A stretch of DNA of 64,000 nt from Cavia porcellus (GCF_034190915.1 NW_026947487.1:120365201-120429200); one strand, 5' to 3'; counted from the first letter of the stretch, positions 32,601 to 45,849 are shown. The notes: generated from the letters alone by a model not told the origin. Program-made: numbers and translations.

Positions 32601-35575
32601 GTGTGGGGGTTCCTGGGCCCCGTCAGCCTGCTCACCACCCTAGGGCCCACCATTTGGGGCAGGATTGCAGGGGCTGGGGTGTTTCTCGGGCATGGGGACC
32701 CCTGAGCCCAGTGCCGATCTGGCAAGGAGTGGAGACGCTAGCCTGGTAGAGGTGAGGGGCACCACGTCCAGGCAGCCTGGGCTCAGAGCCCCTCTGTGTC
32801 TGGAGACTCAAGGTGGCCTGAAGACCACTGGGGAGCGTCAGTCCAGGGCCGGGCCTGCAGCTCCTGGCAGCGAGGATGCTGGCATCGCAAGGCAGCCTGG
32901 CCTAGGTCCTTGGGAGGACCTGCATCCCGGATAGCCAAGGGAAACCACTGTCCTCTCGGCCACGGGATACAGCTCTTAGGAGGAGCAGTGCAAACACACA
33001 GTGAGAAGCATAACCCCCTCCCTGCACAGGACGGTCTTAGACCGGCACTGCGGCCCCTGGCATGTGGGGCTGTCCACTGTGTCCAGGACCAGCAGGGATC
33101 CCGGGGCTCTAGGCCAACTGCTCCCTCATCTGCAGTCCTGGGCCTGGACTCCCCGAAGCCTTGTGAGGGCCACTGTACCCTGCACAACCCCAAGAGCCGT
33201 GCTGCCTGTCACAGAGCCCAGAGCCCTTGTGCAGGCCCAGCACTGCCAGGTGACCTCCGTGCCCCAAAGGATGCAGGGGCAGAGATGGCTGAGAGCCAGG
33301 CTGGTTCACACAGTAAGAGGCCATGGTCATGGTGATGAGGGGCATGGGTGGAGGCAGGTCTGTGCCCACCCTGGGCCAGGGTGGAGGGGACGGCCTCTCT
33401 TCCTCAGAGCCCAGGGTCCAGCTGCCCGGACCCGCCCTGGGCTCTTGGGGAAGCAGCTGGGAAGCCTGGGGTCGGGGAGTGAAGCTGCAGGAGACCCTAT
33501 CTCTCGAAGGAGAGAGTTGGACAGCAAGGCAGTGGGGGTTGCTAGGAGCAGGCGCCCAGCATGCTGCAAAAGGCTTTATGTCAAAAGGCAGACGCCTCCA
33601 TGAATATTTCATCAGGGAGCAGCGTGGGGCCCAGAACATCTGGAGGAGTCTCCTGGGAGTGGGCCCTAGCACCAGAGTCGGGCACTGAAATGTGGTGACG
33701 GGCCTGGGGACACATGGCCTCTGTGGTCTCCCTCCTGGGTCCCCACCCACCTGGGCAGAGAGCAGGTGCTGGGCAGCTCCCCATGCCAGTTCTGCGCCCC
33801 ACTGCTGCTCCTGCGGCTGAAAAGCCATGTGTGAAGGGGATCATGCATGGGCTCGGCAGGGTGGCCAGGACCTGCGCTGGCCACATGGCAGAGGGGCAAC
33901 TGGACACACCTGCCATGCCAGCTGGGGAGAGAGCTGAGGTCACAGCCAGGAACCATCAGGGCCATCACAACCCTGTGGGGTGTCCTGGCCAGAGCTCCTG
34001 CCAGATAGCCTGTACTGGGAGAACATGGGGAACAGAGGCCTGAAGGGTTCTGCTGCCCAGATGATAACCAGGACCCTGGGCTCAGGTGCCTGTCACCCAC
34101 CAAGCCACAGGTGCCAAGCAAATCCATCCTAGGGCTCCCAGGGGGCCAGAAGCCCGGGAGGCAGAGCCACCTTGCCCCCTCCCTCCTGCTCCTGCCCAGC
34201 TGAGGCACTGAGCTTGGGGAAGTGACCGCTGGGCAGAGAGCTCTCACTGGTCTCTCCACTCCCAGCTTCACTATACAGGTGCTCCAGAGGCTCTAGGGGA
34301 GGACAGCCTGTCTGGGGACCTTGGTGGCTGACTCTGAAGGCTCAACTGTGACTCTGTGAGGCTTTGCTGGGGCCTGGCCTTCCCTCAAGGGCTCCCCTCC
34401 TCCCAGTGCCTCACTCCAAGACCCTCACCAGCCCGTCTCCCAGCCCTGGCCTTGAGCCCTATTCTTTCCCAGTCTGTGGACTTGACCTTCCACGGCCCTG
34501 AAGCCCAGCCCCTTCCTGGGTGCCCAGTACCACGGCTGCTCAGCTGAGCCCAGTGTCTCCTGTGAGGATCTCTCCTCTCTGGCATGGGCCCCGAAGCTGT
34601 CCTGCAGTGTGGCCATGGCATCCCCAGCTGCCCCCAGCCCAGGAGCACATCCCAGTGCCCACAGCAGCTTCTGGTACGGGAAGCAAGGGGCTTGGGATGG
34701 GGGCTGGCAGTGCACCCTGCCACTCCTCCCTGGCCCACCGGGGCCACCTGAAGCCCACTTGCAGCTGCCCACACTTGCTTTCTGCCTGGCCCATGACCAC
34801 AGGGCAAGGAGAAGGGCCTCCTCCTTCTGAGAGCCCTCGGAAAGCCCCGCCTGGGGCCCTTCGCCCCCGAGTCGCCCGTCTACACCCTCAGAAGCTGGCT
34901 TCTTGGCACCGGCACCGAGCCCCCGCATTGGCAGCACATTTGGCTTCAGTCCCGCTGATCGGCACAGGCGCCAAGGTGCCAGCCCGGGCTTCGGGCAAGC
35001 ACCGGGCTCCGAACAGACGGGACAGTGGCCCAGTGTGTTTTCCCATCCCTGTGTGGTACCTGCAGACAGTGCGGGACCTTGAGCCTGCAGGGCAGTAGGT
35101 GGTGGTACCACCACTGTGAGACCCCCCCATCCTCAGACCTTGGCTTCCTGGATGAACAATGGGCATCCCAGCTCCTGGCAGCACTGGGGAACCCAGAGGC
35201 CACATGGTCCATAGAGCTGGCCAGGACACCACACCCTCACACAGCCCACCAAACTGGCCCCGTACCCACCATGCCCACAGACGCCAGGCGCTACTCCCTG
35301 TGCTGGCAGCCCTTGGTACCTGTGCCCGCTGCGGCTCCTTGCCTGTTTCCAGCCTCTGCCGCCTCCCAACAGTGATCGCTCCGGGCGTGGTCTGTGGCTC
35401 CGGTCCCTGGCAGCCCCACACAGTGATGGCAGGTGTCCATCATACCCCTCACCCACCTTACCTCGGCTGCCTTTCGGAGCCTCAGGAGCCCACCGGCTCT
35501 ATATGGAGGGACTTGGCACGGACGGAGCCAACCGCTTCTGCAGCTGATGTAGCCAGGCTTCTGGGTTTTGTATTT
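29640..35575. other. Non-coding stretch right of the CAC/CAT array
   Basis: Mostly GC-rich single-copy-looking DNA with no recognisable exon. Only the small island near 33.6 kb stands out. Confidence 0.55.
33560..33635. other. Small AT-richer island
   Basis: CAAAAGGCTTTATGTCAAAAGGC and ATGAATATTTCATC (an imperfect palindrome) in GC-rich DNA. Confidence 0.2.
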
Positions 35576-35577
35576 TG

Positions 35578-35578
35578 A

Positions 35579-35610
<32 letters not shown>

Positions 35611-35628
35611 ACGCACGCACACACACTG
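35578..35628. repeat. (CA)n microsatellite with CG variants
   Basis: ACACAC repeats of about 50 bases with interspersed GCACAC units on the right side. Confidence 0.93.
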
Positions 35629-35629
35629 G

Positions 35630-37049
35630 GCCCCCACACCCGCAACACACGGCCTTCTGTCGGGCACAGACCCAGCCAAGAAAGCCCAGAGCAGCAGGGC
35701 AGAAGGAAGGGCTTTGCCAGCGAGCAGTGGAACCCAGCCTGCGCTTCCCTTCCTGTCCCCATCCACTGCCGCTTACGTAGACACCAGGGAGTGAAGGAGA
35801 CACCAGCGCACATCGCATTGGCACCTCCTGATTGGCGCACCTTTCCACCAGCCCGGCCTCCCAGCAGCTCTGCCCCAGCCATCTTTTCCCCTGTGGCCGC
35901 CCCCACACTGTCCCCTGTGGCCTGCCACCGCCAGCTGGCCATCTGGCTGCTGTGACCACACCCAGCTCCCAGTACTCCTGCCCATGAAGGGTGTAATTTT
36001 TGAGCACCAGCTGCAGCGTGACACCGGGGACACCCAGCCAGGACAATGTGGCTATCCGTGCCCCCCAGACAGCTGCAGGCACAATCCAGAGTCCTAAGTT
36101 GGCTACCAGAGCTGGTCCCCAGGGTCCTGAGCAGCCCTGGAGGGGTCAGGGCTGCAGGATGGGGGACCAAGGCACCCACGAGGTCCTGGGGCTCAGTGCC
36201 AGCTCATCTCCTCCTGCCTTTGTTAACACCTGGACCCTAACCCCACACAGTGTGGCCTGAGCCCGGAGGAGCTGCCCCTGCTGCAAGCCCTGCAGGGGTT
36301 GTGGCGCTGTCTCCCCAGAACCCTCAACATGCTCCCCCTCCTGCCCTCTGGCCCCTCAAGGTCCCTGCCAAGCTTCCCAAGAGCCTTGAGGCCAGTGTGA
36401 GTGGGGAGCCAGGCTGGTTGCAAAGGAGTGGGAAGTGGCCTTTCTGTGGCTCCCAGGTATGCAAGGCCCCCAGCTCAGCCATGGTCAGGCTTCGGGGCCG
36501 TTAGGAGGCTGGGCCAGGAGGGCATCCTGACTCCTCACTGAAGCTGCCCACACTGCTTGCCCTGGCCCATGTGTCTCCAGGCTTCATGTTCTCCAGGCCC
36601 CACCGCTTGGCCTAACCCTTACTTAGCCTCACACTGAGATGCCCCTTCCCCCAGGGCTGGCTCTGGGGCTGGGCAGCGGCTGGGCCCTTGGTTGGTGGGT
36701 GATTGCTGATCTCCAGGGCCACCTGCTGGGGCTGCCCACACCCTCCCTGCCCAGCCCTTTGTCCCCTCTCTTCCTCCACCCCCCTCAACCCCAGCAACAC
36801 CTGCCCAGCACCCCACCTCCACAGACACATCACAGCCACCACTTCCTCCTCACAAGGCCGTGGGCTTTCTGTGCCACATGGTGCTTGGGCTGCAAGGTGA
36901 CCCACAGCAGCTCTGACCTTGGTCCCCAGCCCCCGGAGGACGTGAGCTTGACCTCTGGCCTCCTGCATGGCCCTGCTGCCTCGCATGTTTGAGCTGAGGG
37001 CCCCACAGTCCCTGACACCCCACAGGAGTCTGTTCCTCCAGAGCCCCTG
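35630..37049. other. Non-coding stretch
   Basis: No gene or recognisable repeat seen. Confidence 0.55.
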
Positions 37050-37215
37050 GCGCTTGTGGTAAATTGAGGAAAATGTGCACCACATAATGGTTCCCATTGA
37101 GCCATGATAACACCCTAGTGTGGTGGTGTTGGGTTTGTTCCCACTGTTGTGCAAAGGCCACTCTGTCTAGTTCCAGAAGGTTCCCTCACTCTGAGAAAAA
37201 CTGGTCCCTGCCCCA
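37050..37215. mobile_element. Old LINE-1 3'-end-type fragment
   Basis: TAAATTGAGGAAAATGTGCACC, GTTGTGCAAAGGCCAC and TCTAGTTCCAGAAGGTTCCCTC parallel a common L1M/ME sequence (TTGAGGTATAATT...AGTTGTGCAACCATCAC...AATTCCAGAACATTT class). Diverged, orientation not assigned. Confidence 0.4.
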
Positions 37216-38344
37216 TATCTGCACTCTGTGGGTCTGAGTCACAGCAGCGGCCTGGTGGGCTTTCTCCAGCACGGGGTCCCAGGCTCCACTGTCACTGCAA
37301 AACTGGGCCGGATTGGTTCTGGTGATGTGGCCCAGCAAGGGGCAGACACCTGCCGTGGGTGTCAGGACCGGGATCCTGCCTCTCCTGCATGCCTGCCCTG
37401 TTCCTAATGTGTTCCAGTGCTGCAGCTGCATCATGGACCCCTAGCATGAGAGTGGGCTGGCCCTGTGTCCTGTGCTTTGCCAAGAGCCTCTAAACCCTTG
37501 GGTTCTTGGCTGTGTCCTCCTCAAATGAGGCACAGTGGGATCTCTGGGTGCACAGGCGGGAAGAGCAGGTGTGGCCAGGATAAGGAGTAACCAGGTGTCC
37601 AGGCAGGTGCCCCCTGGGTCCAGGGCACGTGGCCACAGAGCCACAGCTGGGGCATGGCAGACCACAGGAAACACTGTCTTCCCATGCTGTGGGTGGCTCT
37701 GTGCTCAGCCCCACCCACCCCTCTCTGAGGCCATGTCCCCCAGAAGGTGAGCAGAGTTGGGGCCCCCCCACGCTGGATAAACCAGGGAGGTGGTGCCCAT
37801 CTGTGTGGGAGTGCACGTGTGTGCATATTGTGTGGAACGAGGAAGTGCCCAAGGGTGCACGTGTGTCCATGAACTCTGCCCGTGTATGGGGAATGTGTGT
37901 GGCCAGGGTTGGACTGGGGTGGTGTCCCTGCTGCCCCTCCCTCCCTACCGCAGGCAGCATGGAGGAGGTGGCTCTAAGGTAGCATGCACTTTCTTCTCCA
38001 GGTAAACACGGGCTCCCCGGAAGGCCAGGGAAGGGGCGTGCAGGACCTAGGGGCCAACTGGGCTGAGCTTTGCCAGGGAGGCAGCCAGGCCAGGCTGGGG
38101 CGCAGGTCCCGTGCTGCAGGTCCCTCACAGGAAGCTGGCTGCCATCAGCAGCCCTGGGCTGGACGCACCTTCCTCCCCTCGGTCCTGCTGAGCGCCTCTG
38201 TCCCTCCCATCCCAGTGTCAGAAGATTACTGTGTGTGTGCAGTACACCGGAAATCATTATTCTTGGCCACTCTAAAAATGATCAAACTTCCCAAGCACAG
38301 TGCCTCTTGTAGAGGCACTGCTTAAGCAGTTTTCAGTTTGTTTT

Positions 38345-38474
38345 TGGGGTTGGTTATTTGCTTGGATTTTCTGCTTGTATAGGTCAATTTTTTTCATATA
38401 CGTTTCCCCAGAAAGTTGTGTATTTCAGTAATATTTTAGGGTTTGTTGATATAGAATCATGTGTATTCCATTTT
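38345..38474 (-). mobile_element. Old LINE-1 fragment
   Basis: GTATAGGTCAATTTTTTTCATATAC and the following AT-rich sequence resemble reverse-strand L1 ORF2. Diverged. Confidence 0.4.
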
Positions 38475-38588
38475 GATTTCTTTTTTGAGACAGAGTCTAT
38501 GTAGCTCAGGCTGGCCTCAGACTCACGATCCGCCTGCCTCAGCCTCCTGAGTCCTGGAATTACAGATGTGCACCACCATGCCTGGCTC
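38475..38588 (-). mobile_element. B1 SINE
   Basis: TTTTTTGAGACAGAGTC, CTCAGGCTGGCCTCAGACTC, CCTGCCTCAGCCTCCTGAG and CACCACCATGCCTGGCT in + orientation. Confidence 0.88.
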
Positions 38589-38654
38589 TGATTGTTTCAG
38601 TCTTCATGTCGGTAGATGCCTCCCCTTGCTCACTGTGTGTTGTCTGTGTGTGTA

Positions 38655-38785
38655 TCTTTGCCATGGACTACATCCCCAGCCCTTTTTTTTTCTTTTCTTT
38701 TGAGTCGTGGCCTCACTAGGCTGCAGAGGTAAGACAGTGTTCCCTCCTGCCTCAGCCTCCCGAGAGCCGGGGTTGCATGTGGGGA
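38655..38785 (-). mobile_element. B1-ID composite SINE (partial)
   Basis: ACATCCCCAGCCC (ID end), a T-rich linker, then CCTCACTAGGCTGCAGAGG and CCTGCCTCAGCCTCCCGAG. The B1 part is truncated. Confidence 0.65.
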
Positions 38786-39334
38786 TTTCCCGGTCTCAAC
38801 TTCTGAGCTACACTAAGTACAGCTCTTCGTGCTTTTATTGTTTGCTGCTTGTTTAATCACGAAATTTCGTAGGTGCCTCTATCAACGCAATTTTCCAGTT
38901 CTTGTTTATTTTCTGCTTCCTGGGGCCCATCTCTTCTCTCCTGCCTCCGACTTGAAGCCATCTCCCTGCCACTAACCGTGACTGTTTCCAGCCACCCGTG
39001 ACAAGGCCCCCGGGGTGGCCGTGCTGTTTTGAGATGGGAATCTACGAGTCTCTTGGTTTTGTTTTCTAGATGTTTCATGATTAGCGCATTTGTTTCTCTT
39101 TTATCAAAACATTCAATTATCTTACTTTCCCTTCCAAGTTGAAAGCTGTCACAGACCTTTCATCGTTGGCTTTGTGTATTGGGATCCGGGCTGGGGTTCC
39201 CTGCATGCAGGATCCAGCTCTGAGGCTCCGCACCCTGCTCCAGGCGCCCTGCCACCCGGCCACCCTCAAGGCATGTGGACGTGGAGCTGTCTCAGCGCTC
39301 GCTGTGAAGGAGCTGAGGGTGTGCGTGTTTCCTG

Positions 39335-39560
39335 AAGGGAGGTGCAGCGTTTAAATTTAGCCCCACTTGATTAACTCAATTAATACTATTTCTCAGTTCC
39401 TCTAATTTTTTGCTAATTTGATTAGTCACAATCTGAGAGAAGTGTGGGGAAGGCACATCGCCTCTGCCCTAGTGCCCCTCAATTTCTCCACATTTTTGGA
39501 AGTGATCTGCTGTACGTGTGTCAGTGCTGCTGCTGTAAAAATAATCGGTCAGGGAGGCCG
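39335..39560. other. AT-rich island, candidate conserved element
   Basis: GATTAACTCAATTAATAC, TTTTTTGCTAATTTGATTAG and GTAAAAATAATCGG. It may be unique sequence or a very old repeat. Confidence 0.25.
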
Positions 39561-39944
39561 CTGGAGACCTGCAGGGCAGCTTCATACTCAGCATCGAGGG
39601 ACAGCAAATGCTACCAATCCCACCACGACGGGAGACTCCGAAAAACGGGTGTTCACTCCTAACCGAGAGAGGGCACACGAGGTGCTCTTCCTGCAGAACT
39701 GACCAGCGCAGGGAGAGAAGGCACCAGGCTCCCAAGGCCTCGGGGAGCAGAGTGAGGCAGACATGGAGGGTGAGTGGAGGCTGGGGACCCACACACAGCT
39801 CAGGGGCTCACACACTAAGGCCGCAGCGGGCAGAGCCCAGCAAGACACGGCCGGGAGCGTACGGCAGAGGGACAGAGCCAGGACGGCAGGGACACACACC
39901 GCGTCCGCTCTCGGCCCTCGGGTGGGTGAGTGAATCCGCCAGGC

Positions 39945-40115
39945 CTGAGGGCTCATTTAGGAGGCTGGAGCGGGAGGATCACAAGTCTGACCCAGGTCTG
40001 GGCAATGTAGCCACTCCCTGCGACCCTTCCCTCAAAATAAAAAATACCACGGGGTGGGCACATGGCTCAGTGTGGGGCCCTGGACTCCACCCCGGAGCGG
40101 GGAAAGGCACGTGTG
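39945..40115 (+). mobile_element. B1-ID composite SINE (degraded)
   Basis: AGGAGGCTGGAGCGGGAGGATCAC, an A-rich linker (AAAATAAAAAATACC) and GGGCACATGGCTCAGTGTGG with GGACTCCACCCC. Both halves are diverged. Confidence 0.6.
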
Positions 40116-40129
40116 GACACTAGGAAGCC

Positions 40130-40330
40130 AGAGAAAGGCCAGGCACAAGCCCACAGGACGTTATGCTGAGAGAAACGAGACAGCAAGACAAAAGCCGCAC
40201 AGCCTCGCTGACACTGACGAACAGACTTGGAGCCCACAGAGGAGGGTGAGGAGCGGAGGGCCTCGGGTCTGCCTGGCAAGGGGCAGCAGAGGGGAGGAGG
40301 AATCGGAGGAACCTGCTAGGTGAAGACCAC
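40130..40330 (+). mobile_element. Old LINE-1 3' end fragment
   Basis: GACGTTATGCTGAGAGAAACGAGAC...AAGACAAA resembles the widespread L1M-type 3' region (TTATGCTAAGTGAAATAAGCCA class). The CpG-rich divergence is unusual. Confidence 0.4.
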
Positions 40331-41287
40331 GCTGCAGAACCGACTGCTCAGGCCGGCCCTGTCCGGGGGCGCACGCAGCTCCTGGGGGCGAGTGCTGGGG
40401 GAGGGGCACCATGACCTGTGCGCCCACCCGGAGTTAACTCAGGAACCTCTGGGCGGGGCAGGCCAAGCCGCGGCGAGGACCTCGCTGCTGCCCCTCTCAT
40501 CTGGGCGAGGCTGTGTCCTGCTTTGCTCTGCGTGCGTGCGTGCACGCGCCCCACATCCTTTGCGCTCCGTCAGTAGGTAATAGCTTTTACCCGACCTATT
40601 TCCCTCATTTCTTTGGGAGATGCTTATCCTGGCTCAAGGCCCTTGTTCTGGAAGTGAGTCTGTCACCTTTGCTCGGCAGTGTCACCTGTGAGGCGTGACC
40701 TGGGCGTGAGGAGCCCGGCTGGCCTCTCCCTTGGACGTGGATGGGAGTGAGTTGTGGGCTCGCCGCGTCACCTCCCTGAGCTCTGAGCTGTGCCCACTGC
40801 TCCTGCTTCTCTGGGGTTTGCCCTGCTCGGCCGAGGTTCACCGTGGCACAGGGTCTGGGTGTCAGTGTAATCAGAAGTGCTGCCTGCCAGGGTCATTGTT
40901 AGACCTGAGTTGTCTTCCTCCCCAGACCTGGAATATTCTAGTATTTTTGGAATTTGCTGTTTAAGGCGCTCTAAAGATTCCATGTAGTGTTTAAACTTTT
41001 TCCTGCCTTGATGTTTAGTGGGAGAGTTTCCTCATTCTCGCCTCTCAGATGCCTCGTCCCTGAGATCATCTCAGGATCTCAGCAGATGCAGGGTGAGTGG
41101 TTCCACTTGGAACAGAGTTTTCCTTGACGCCGTCACCATCACCATTCCTATCCCCTCACAGGTGTCCATGTGGTGTGGGCCGTGGTCTGTGGTCCACAGG
41201 AACCTACAGGTTCTCCCCGCCGTACTGTGGCTCTGTGTCCTCGTGGCTGTGTCCCTCCTGTAGGTTCCATCACCAAGCCACTCATTT

Positions 41288-41437
41288 GAGTTTTCTTTCA
41301 AGTCAGGATCTCACTATGCAGTTCAGACTGGCCTTGAACTCACTGTGCAGCCCAGGCTGGCCTCAGACTCCAGGCAATCCTCCTGCCTCAGCCTACCAAG
41401 TGTGGGGATTACAGGATCGTGCCACCACATCCAGCAG
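41288..41437 (-). mobile_element. B1 SINE
   Basis: CAAGTCAGGATCTCACTATGC, GGCCTTGAACTCACTGTGCAG, CCTCCTGCCTCAGCC and GCCACCACATCCAGC in + orientation. Confidence 0.85.
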
Positions 41438-41444
41438 CCAAGCC

Positions 41445-41755
41445 ACTTGTTCTGGTTTGTGTTTGGATGGCCCCCCTAAGCCTCATGCAGTCATGGCGGC
41501 GGCTGAGTCTAGCATTTGTGATTGGTTCATTCCTAGTGCTGAGGTTGACGGTGTGAATGCTGCACCTCCTAGGACCCTCAGCATACAGCATGAGGGAGGG
41601 AAGGAAGTGTGCTTTTCCCCGTTTCTGGCCTTTTTCAATCTTGTTGCTTTTGGCCGCCATGGCGCCACCCTGCCTTGAAGCCAACCTGTAAGCTAAATAA
41701 ATCTTTCCTTCCCTAATTCCGGACATTGGGTATTTTATCTCAGGAACTAGAGAAA
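41445..41755 (+). mobile_element. Ancient LTR-type interspersed repeat
   Basis: Begins with a TTCTGGTTTGTGTTTGGATG-like start, passes through GGCCGCCATGG and ends in TAAATAAATCTTTCC ... GGTATTTTATCTCAGG. These are features of old mammalian MaLR-like or similar LTR repeats with their own AATAAA. The subfamily cannot be named by eye. Confidence 0.4.
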
Positions 41756-42831
41756 AGTAACCAAGACCATACTATTGAATCACTGCTGGAGATGTGACTG
41801 AGTGTAACGAATTGCACGTCTAAATATGGATTCTCTCTTTCAAGCAGGTTTTGGTCCTGCAGCCCCTGTCCTGCTGCATCTGACAGCAGGTCTGCGTGTC
41901 CTGTACACAGAATCTGCAGCCTCTTTCCTGGCCCTTGTGCCCACCTGTGGCTGGGCACTGTGTGTCTCAGCAGTGCCTTCTTCCCCACGAGGCAAGGGGC
42001 ACCGAGGCCCGGCTGGGCAGGGCCCCACAGCGTGTGGCTCCTTGTGGTGACCCATGCGGCCCTTGAGGTTCTAGGGGTGAAGGGCCACAAGAGGATGAGA
42101 GAATAGAGACAAAGCTGGGGTCAGGTGGGGACTTTACCCTCCAGATGGGCGAGAAGGACCTGCAGCACCTTTATTTATACACTGGGAAGATGATGTCAAT
42201 TTCAGCCCCTCTGCCTAGCAACCCATTGCTTGGATTGTCTAGGGGCTTGGTGTTTTTCTGGGCTACAGCAACTTCTCCAGGTGGTTTGCCCTGCTGCTCT
42301 TTGTTTTTAGAACGGTCATGTCCCAGCCAAGCAGCATCCCTGCATGTGTGGTCAATTTCCAGCTTCAACGGCCCCCGGAAGCTTCTGCAGCTACGTGAGG
42401 GCCGCCTGCCTGTGTGTGCAGGTCTCGGCAGTCCCGTTGTTCCATGTCTCAGAAGGGAATCCCAGGGAGTGGAGAGGGTGCCAGCATCACGCAGGAGGTG
42501 GACCCTGAGGACACACAGGTATCCCCACTACAGGGTAAACACGGAGACTGATGCTCAGTGGGTTCTTTCCCACTCACCCAGCTGCCGGCCACTGCACCAG
42601 TGCAGGCTCCACAAAGCCTGCTCTGTGAACTTGCAGAAGACTCAGTGCTTGAATGGAAAGTCACTCAGAGTCCCCGGAGCCACAATCCAGGCCTGAGTCC
42701 TCCCACAGCCTCCCTGGGCCTCCCTGGCTTGATGGGCCATGTCCTACTTCCTGGGAAGAGTGGGGAAAACAGGGCGCATCTGCAATCCAGGGTGGAGGGG
42801 CTCGCAGCAGACCCACAGCATGTGACGCTAT

Positions 42832-42906
42832 GTGACAACCAGGGATCAAACTCAGGACCTCGTGATTGTCAGGCAGGCGCTTATGCCACTGAGCTAAATT
42901 CCCGGC
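42832..42906 (-). mobile_element. tRNA-like SINE, same type as in the provirus
   Basis: The reverse complement reads GGGCCGGGAATTTAGCTCAG...GCATAAGCGCCTGCC and a B box GAGTTTGATCCC. It resembles the head of the SINE at 27695, so that family exists independently of the provirus. Confidence 0.75.
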
Positions 42907-43954
42907 CCTCTGTGCATTTTTGAATGCAGTGTGTGTGCAGGCTCATGTCAGCAAAACCCTCGGAGGGTCCAGTGTGGACGGGCTGATGTAAGCAGGTCAC
43001 ACACCTTGAGAGGAGTCTGAACCCTGGGCTGGCTGCATTCTTGTCCTGGCACACAGCCCTGACCAGCCCCCGGGGTCTCTCTGGCATCACCTAACGCTCA
43101 GCAGCTGTGGGAGGATGTGGCTAAGTGTCCTCCTGACCCCAGAGTGGGTGAGCACTGTCTGTCCCCAGCCTGCCTGGTGACCCTGCCCTGACCAATGTGA
43201 TTTACAGGGAGCAGAAATACTTGACTGTTTTGTAAATGAAGGGAAACAGCCCTCATACCGCCCCTCTTGGACAAGCCTTCTACAAGTGCAAAGCACGGGA
43301 ACACCGTCTGCCACGCTCCCCGGCAGGACCCAGGCCTCGTCCCCCCGGGAGGTCCCCTGTCTGTGCGACCCCAGAAGCTGCCAGCCTGCCCCAGGGCGAA
43401 GGCTGCTCTTGTTAGGCCTGCAGCAGGGTGTCACAGACCAAGGTTGGCATGGAGCCCGCAGCCCAGCTGCTGCCCACCGTCTGTCCTCACTGCAGGGCTG
43501 GGACAGCGCCAGCCAGGCCGGGCCAATGGCAGAGGTGCTGTCCCTGTTGGCCACGTGCTGCCGATAGCGGCCCAGCTGCGCAGAGCAGAAGTGTGCAGGC
43601 GTGGGCGTCGGAACATTCCGCCCGCAGCACTGGCATGGCCCCCCAGGACCGGGAAGTGAAATTGTTGGTTTGCATGGGTGTGGTGGGCACGGGGCATAGG
43701 GTCCTTGGGCAGATCAGGGGCCCTGTCTTCTTAGGGGCTGCCCAGGCACCGGGGTGGACAGGGTCCCTTGCAGACAGAGGTCCTGCATCGGGACCAGGAC
43801 AGACGCCTCCGCCTGCCCTGCAGAGGTCATTGCTACGGCCGCCCAGGGAGGAGCAGCTCATCACATGGGGAATCTGCATCTGGTGGCCCTGGGAGTCTGC
43901 ATGGTGACAGTCCTGGCCTCAGCTCCCCAGCATAGCCCGGGAAGCAGCTGTCAT

Positions 43955-44040
43955 TGCTGCCCCCTCCCATTTTACAGGAGAGGAAACCGAGGCTCAGAGG
44001 AGCCAAGAACCCTGAACCCTGGCCAGGGAAGAGCCAACAG
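43955..44040 (-). mobile_element. MIR fragment
   Basis: CCCATTTTACAGGAGAGGAAACCGAGGCTCAGAGG is the reverse of the MIR core. Short and old. Confidence 0.45.
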
Positions 44041-44382
44041 CCAGCCAGCCCCAGAGGCAGCAGAAACAGGAGTCAAGCCAGGGCCGGCTTGCACCACACC
44101 TGCACCTGACCCTGGCCCTGAGTGGCCTGCAGGGCAGGGGGGTCAATGGGGTGCTGACTTCCTCAGTGGGGAGTATCTGATATGGCCCAGACCAGGTTCT
44201 CAGAGTGAGTTTCCTAATGCCATGCTCCATACCCCCTGGCAGGAGTTCAAGCAGAATCTGTACCCCATCCTGGCTGCAGGAGCTGCACTGTTCCACTGTG
44301 TTCCCGCCTAGCACCGAACAGTGAGTGTCAGGCTGTCCTGGGAACACTGCGGAGGGGAGGGTGGTTTAAGAGATTCATGTGT

Positions 44383-44516
44383 GAGCCGGGCATGGTGGTG
44401 CACACCTGTAATCCCTGCACTTGAGAAGCTGAGGCGGGAGGATTGCTGTGAGTTAAGCCCAGCCTGAGCTACACAGCAAAACCTTGTCTCAAAAAACGAA
44501 AGAGAGAGACACAGGG
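44383..44516 (+). mobile_element. B1 SINE
   Basis: GCCGGGCATGGTGGTGCACACC, TAATCCCTGCACTTGAG and CTTGTCTCAAAAAACG with an AGAG-rich tail. Confidence 0.9.
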
Positions 44517-45849
44517 AGGTTAGAATATGTACCATGGGTGTTACCAACCTGTGTTCCAGTGCATGATGGGATGCATGTGGGACCCAGCTCCTGAGTAGAG
44601 GGGTGTGTGCCTGTGGCCCTGGGAATTGTCCTCCCACGTCTGCTCTTGCCTGCCCAGGAAGCCCCAGCAGCTTCCGCACCTGCAGGTGTGACTGAGACAG
44701 CATCCTGGCCTCTGCCCCACGCTGGCCACACACAAGCCAACAGGAAGCGTTTTGGGGGAGGGGAAGAGGCAGCTCTGCTGCAGGTCAGGAGCGATGACCT
44801 CGAACAGGCAGGTGTGGACCCGGAGGTGACTGGGGGTGAGAGGAGACCACGCCCCACGCTCAGAGTCAAGCTAAACACCGTTCCCTGCTGGCCACATAAA
44901 ACACCTGCTCCCTGCCAGGGGCCGTGCCTCTCCAGCCCCACCATCAGCACCAGCAAATATTTGCCCAGTAGCACAGGCAGATGCTCCAGTTCCTGACAGA
45001 CAGGAGCCGGGGTTGGGCCTGCAGCACCGTGCATGCTGAGCAAGCGCTGGCCTCTCAGCGCCAGTGTCCCTGTCCATGATGTGGAGGTGACAGGCCAAGT
45101 GAGATCGAGCAGGGTGCGGCTCGGAGGCTCACTCTGCGGTTTCTTTCCAGTCCTCTGGGGGAATCTCCATGTGTCTGAGGCTGCAGGGGACCAGGCCGAG
45201 GCAGGCACGGCCCGAGGCTGATGGGCTGTGCCAGCGGAGCTGCTGTGGGTTCCTGGCCCCAGCTGCACGTAGAGCAGCCACCTGGAGTGTGTCACATCCG
45301 CATGCACACGTGTCCCTGTCCCCAGTGTCCATGCTGCTGGCAGGGCTCCATCCCTGGCAGGGCTCCATCTGGCTGGCAGGGCCAGCAGACATGTGGCAGG
45401 CATCCGGCTCAGGCCGGGAGCCAGTGCTGCCCACAGACGCAACTCCTGTGCACAGCGTGTTGCCCAGAGAAGCCCGGCCTCAGCTGGACACGGAGCTTCA
45501 GGGGCCCTGCAATCCCACCTCCTCTGTCCCTCCCAGAACTGCCGGGATCCCTCTGCCTGGGCATCACCGGCTACTCCAGCACAGAGTACTGGGCACCACC
45601 AAAGACTGAGAGGCATCTGTTGGCGGCCCAGGCCCTGCTCCATGTGCACAGGGGTCAGCCCGCCAGCAGCACCGGGGAGGCCCGAGGCTCCGTAAGCATC
45701 TCTCCTGACAAAGCCCTGTGTGCACCGGGACTGAGTCACCCAGGACAGGGTCCGTAACAAGGTCAGAAAAGAGATGCAGGGTTCAGGCCTGAGTCATATC
45801 TGGGGTGCTTTCAATCTCCATCCGCCAAGCCTGGGACCTCACCAGGATT

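Noticed and set aside
44489..45760. Minus-strand open frame of 423 codons
   Set aside because: No recognisable domain, ends inside a B1 SINE, and GC-rich DNA has few stops. No splice or promoter context.
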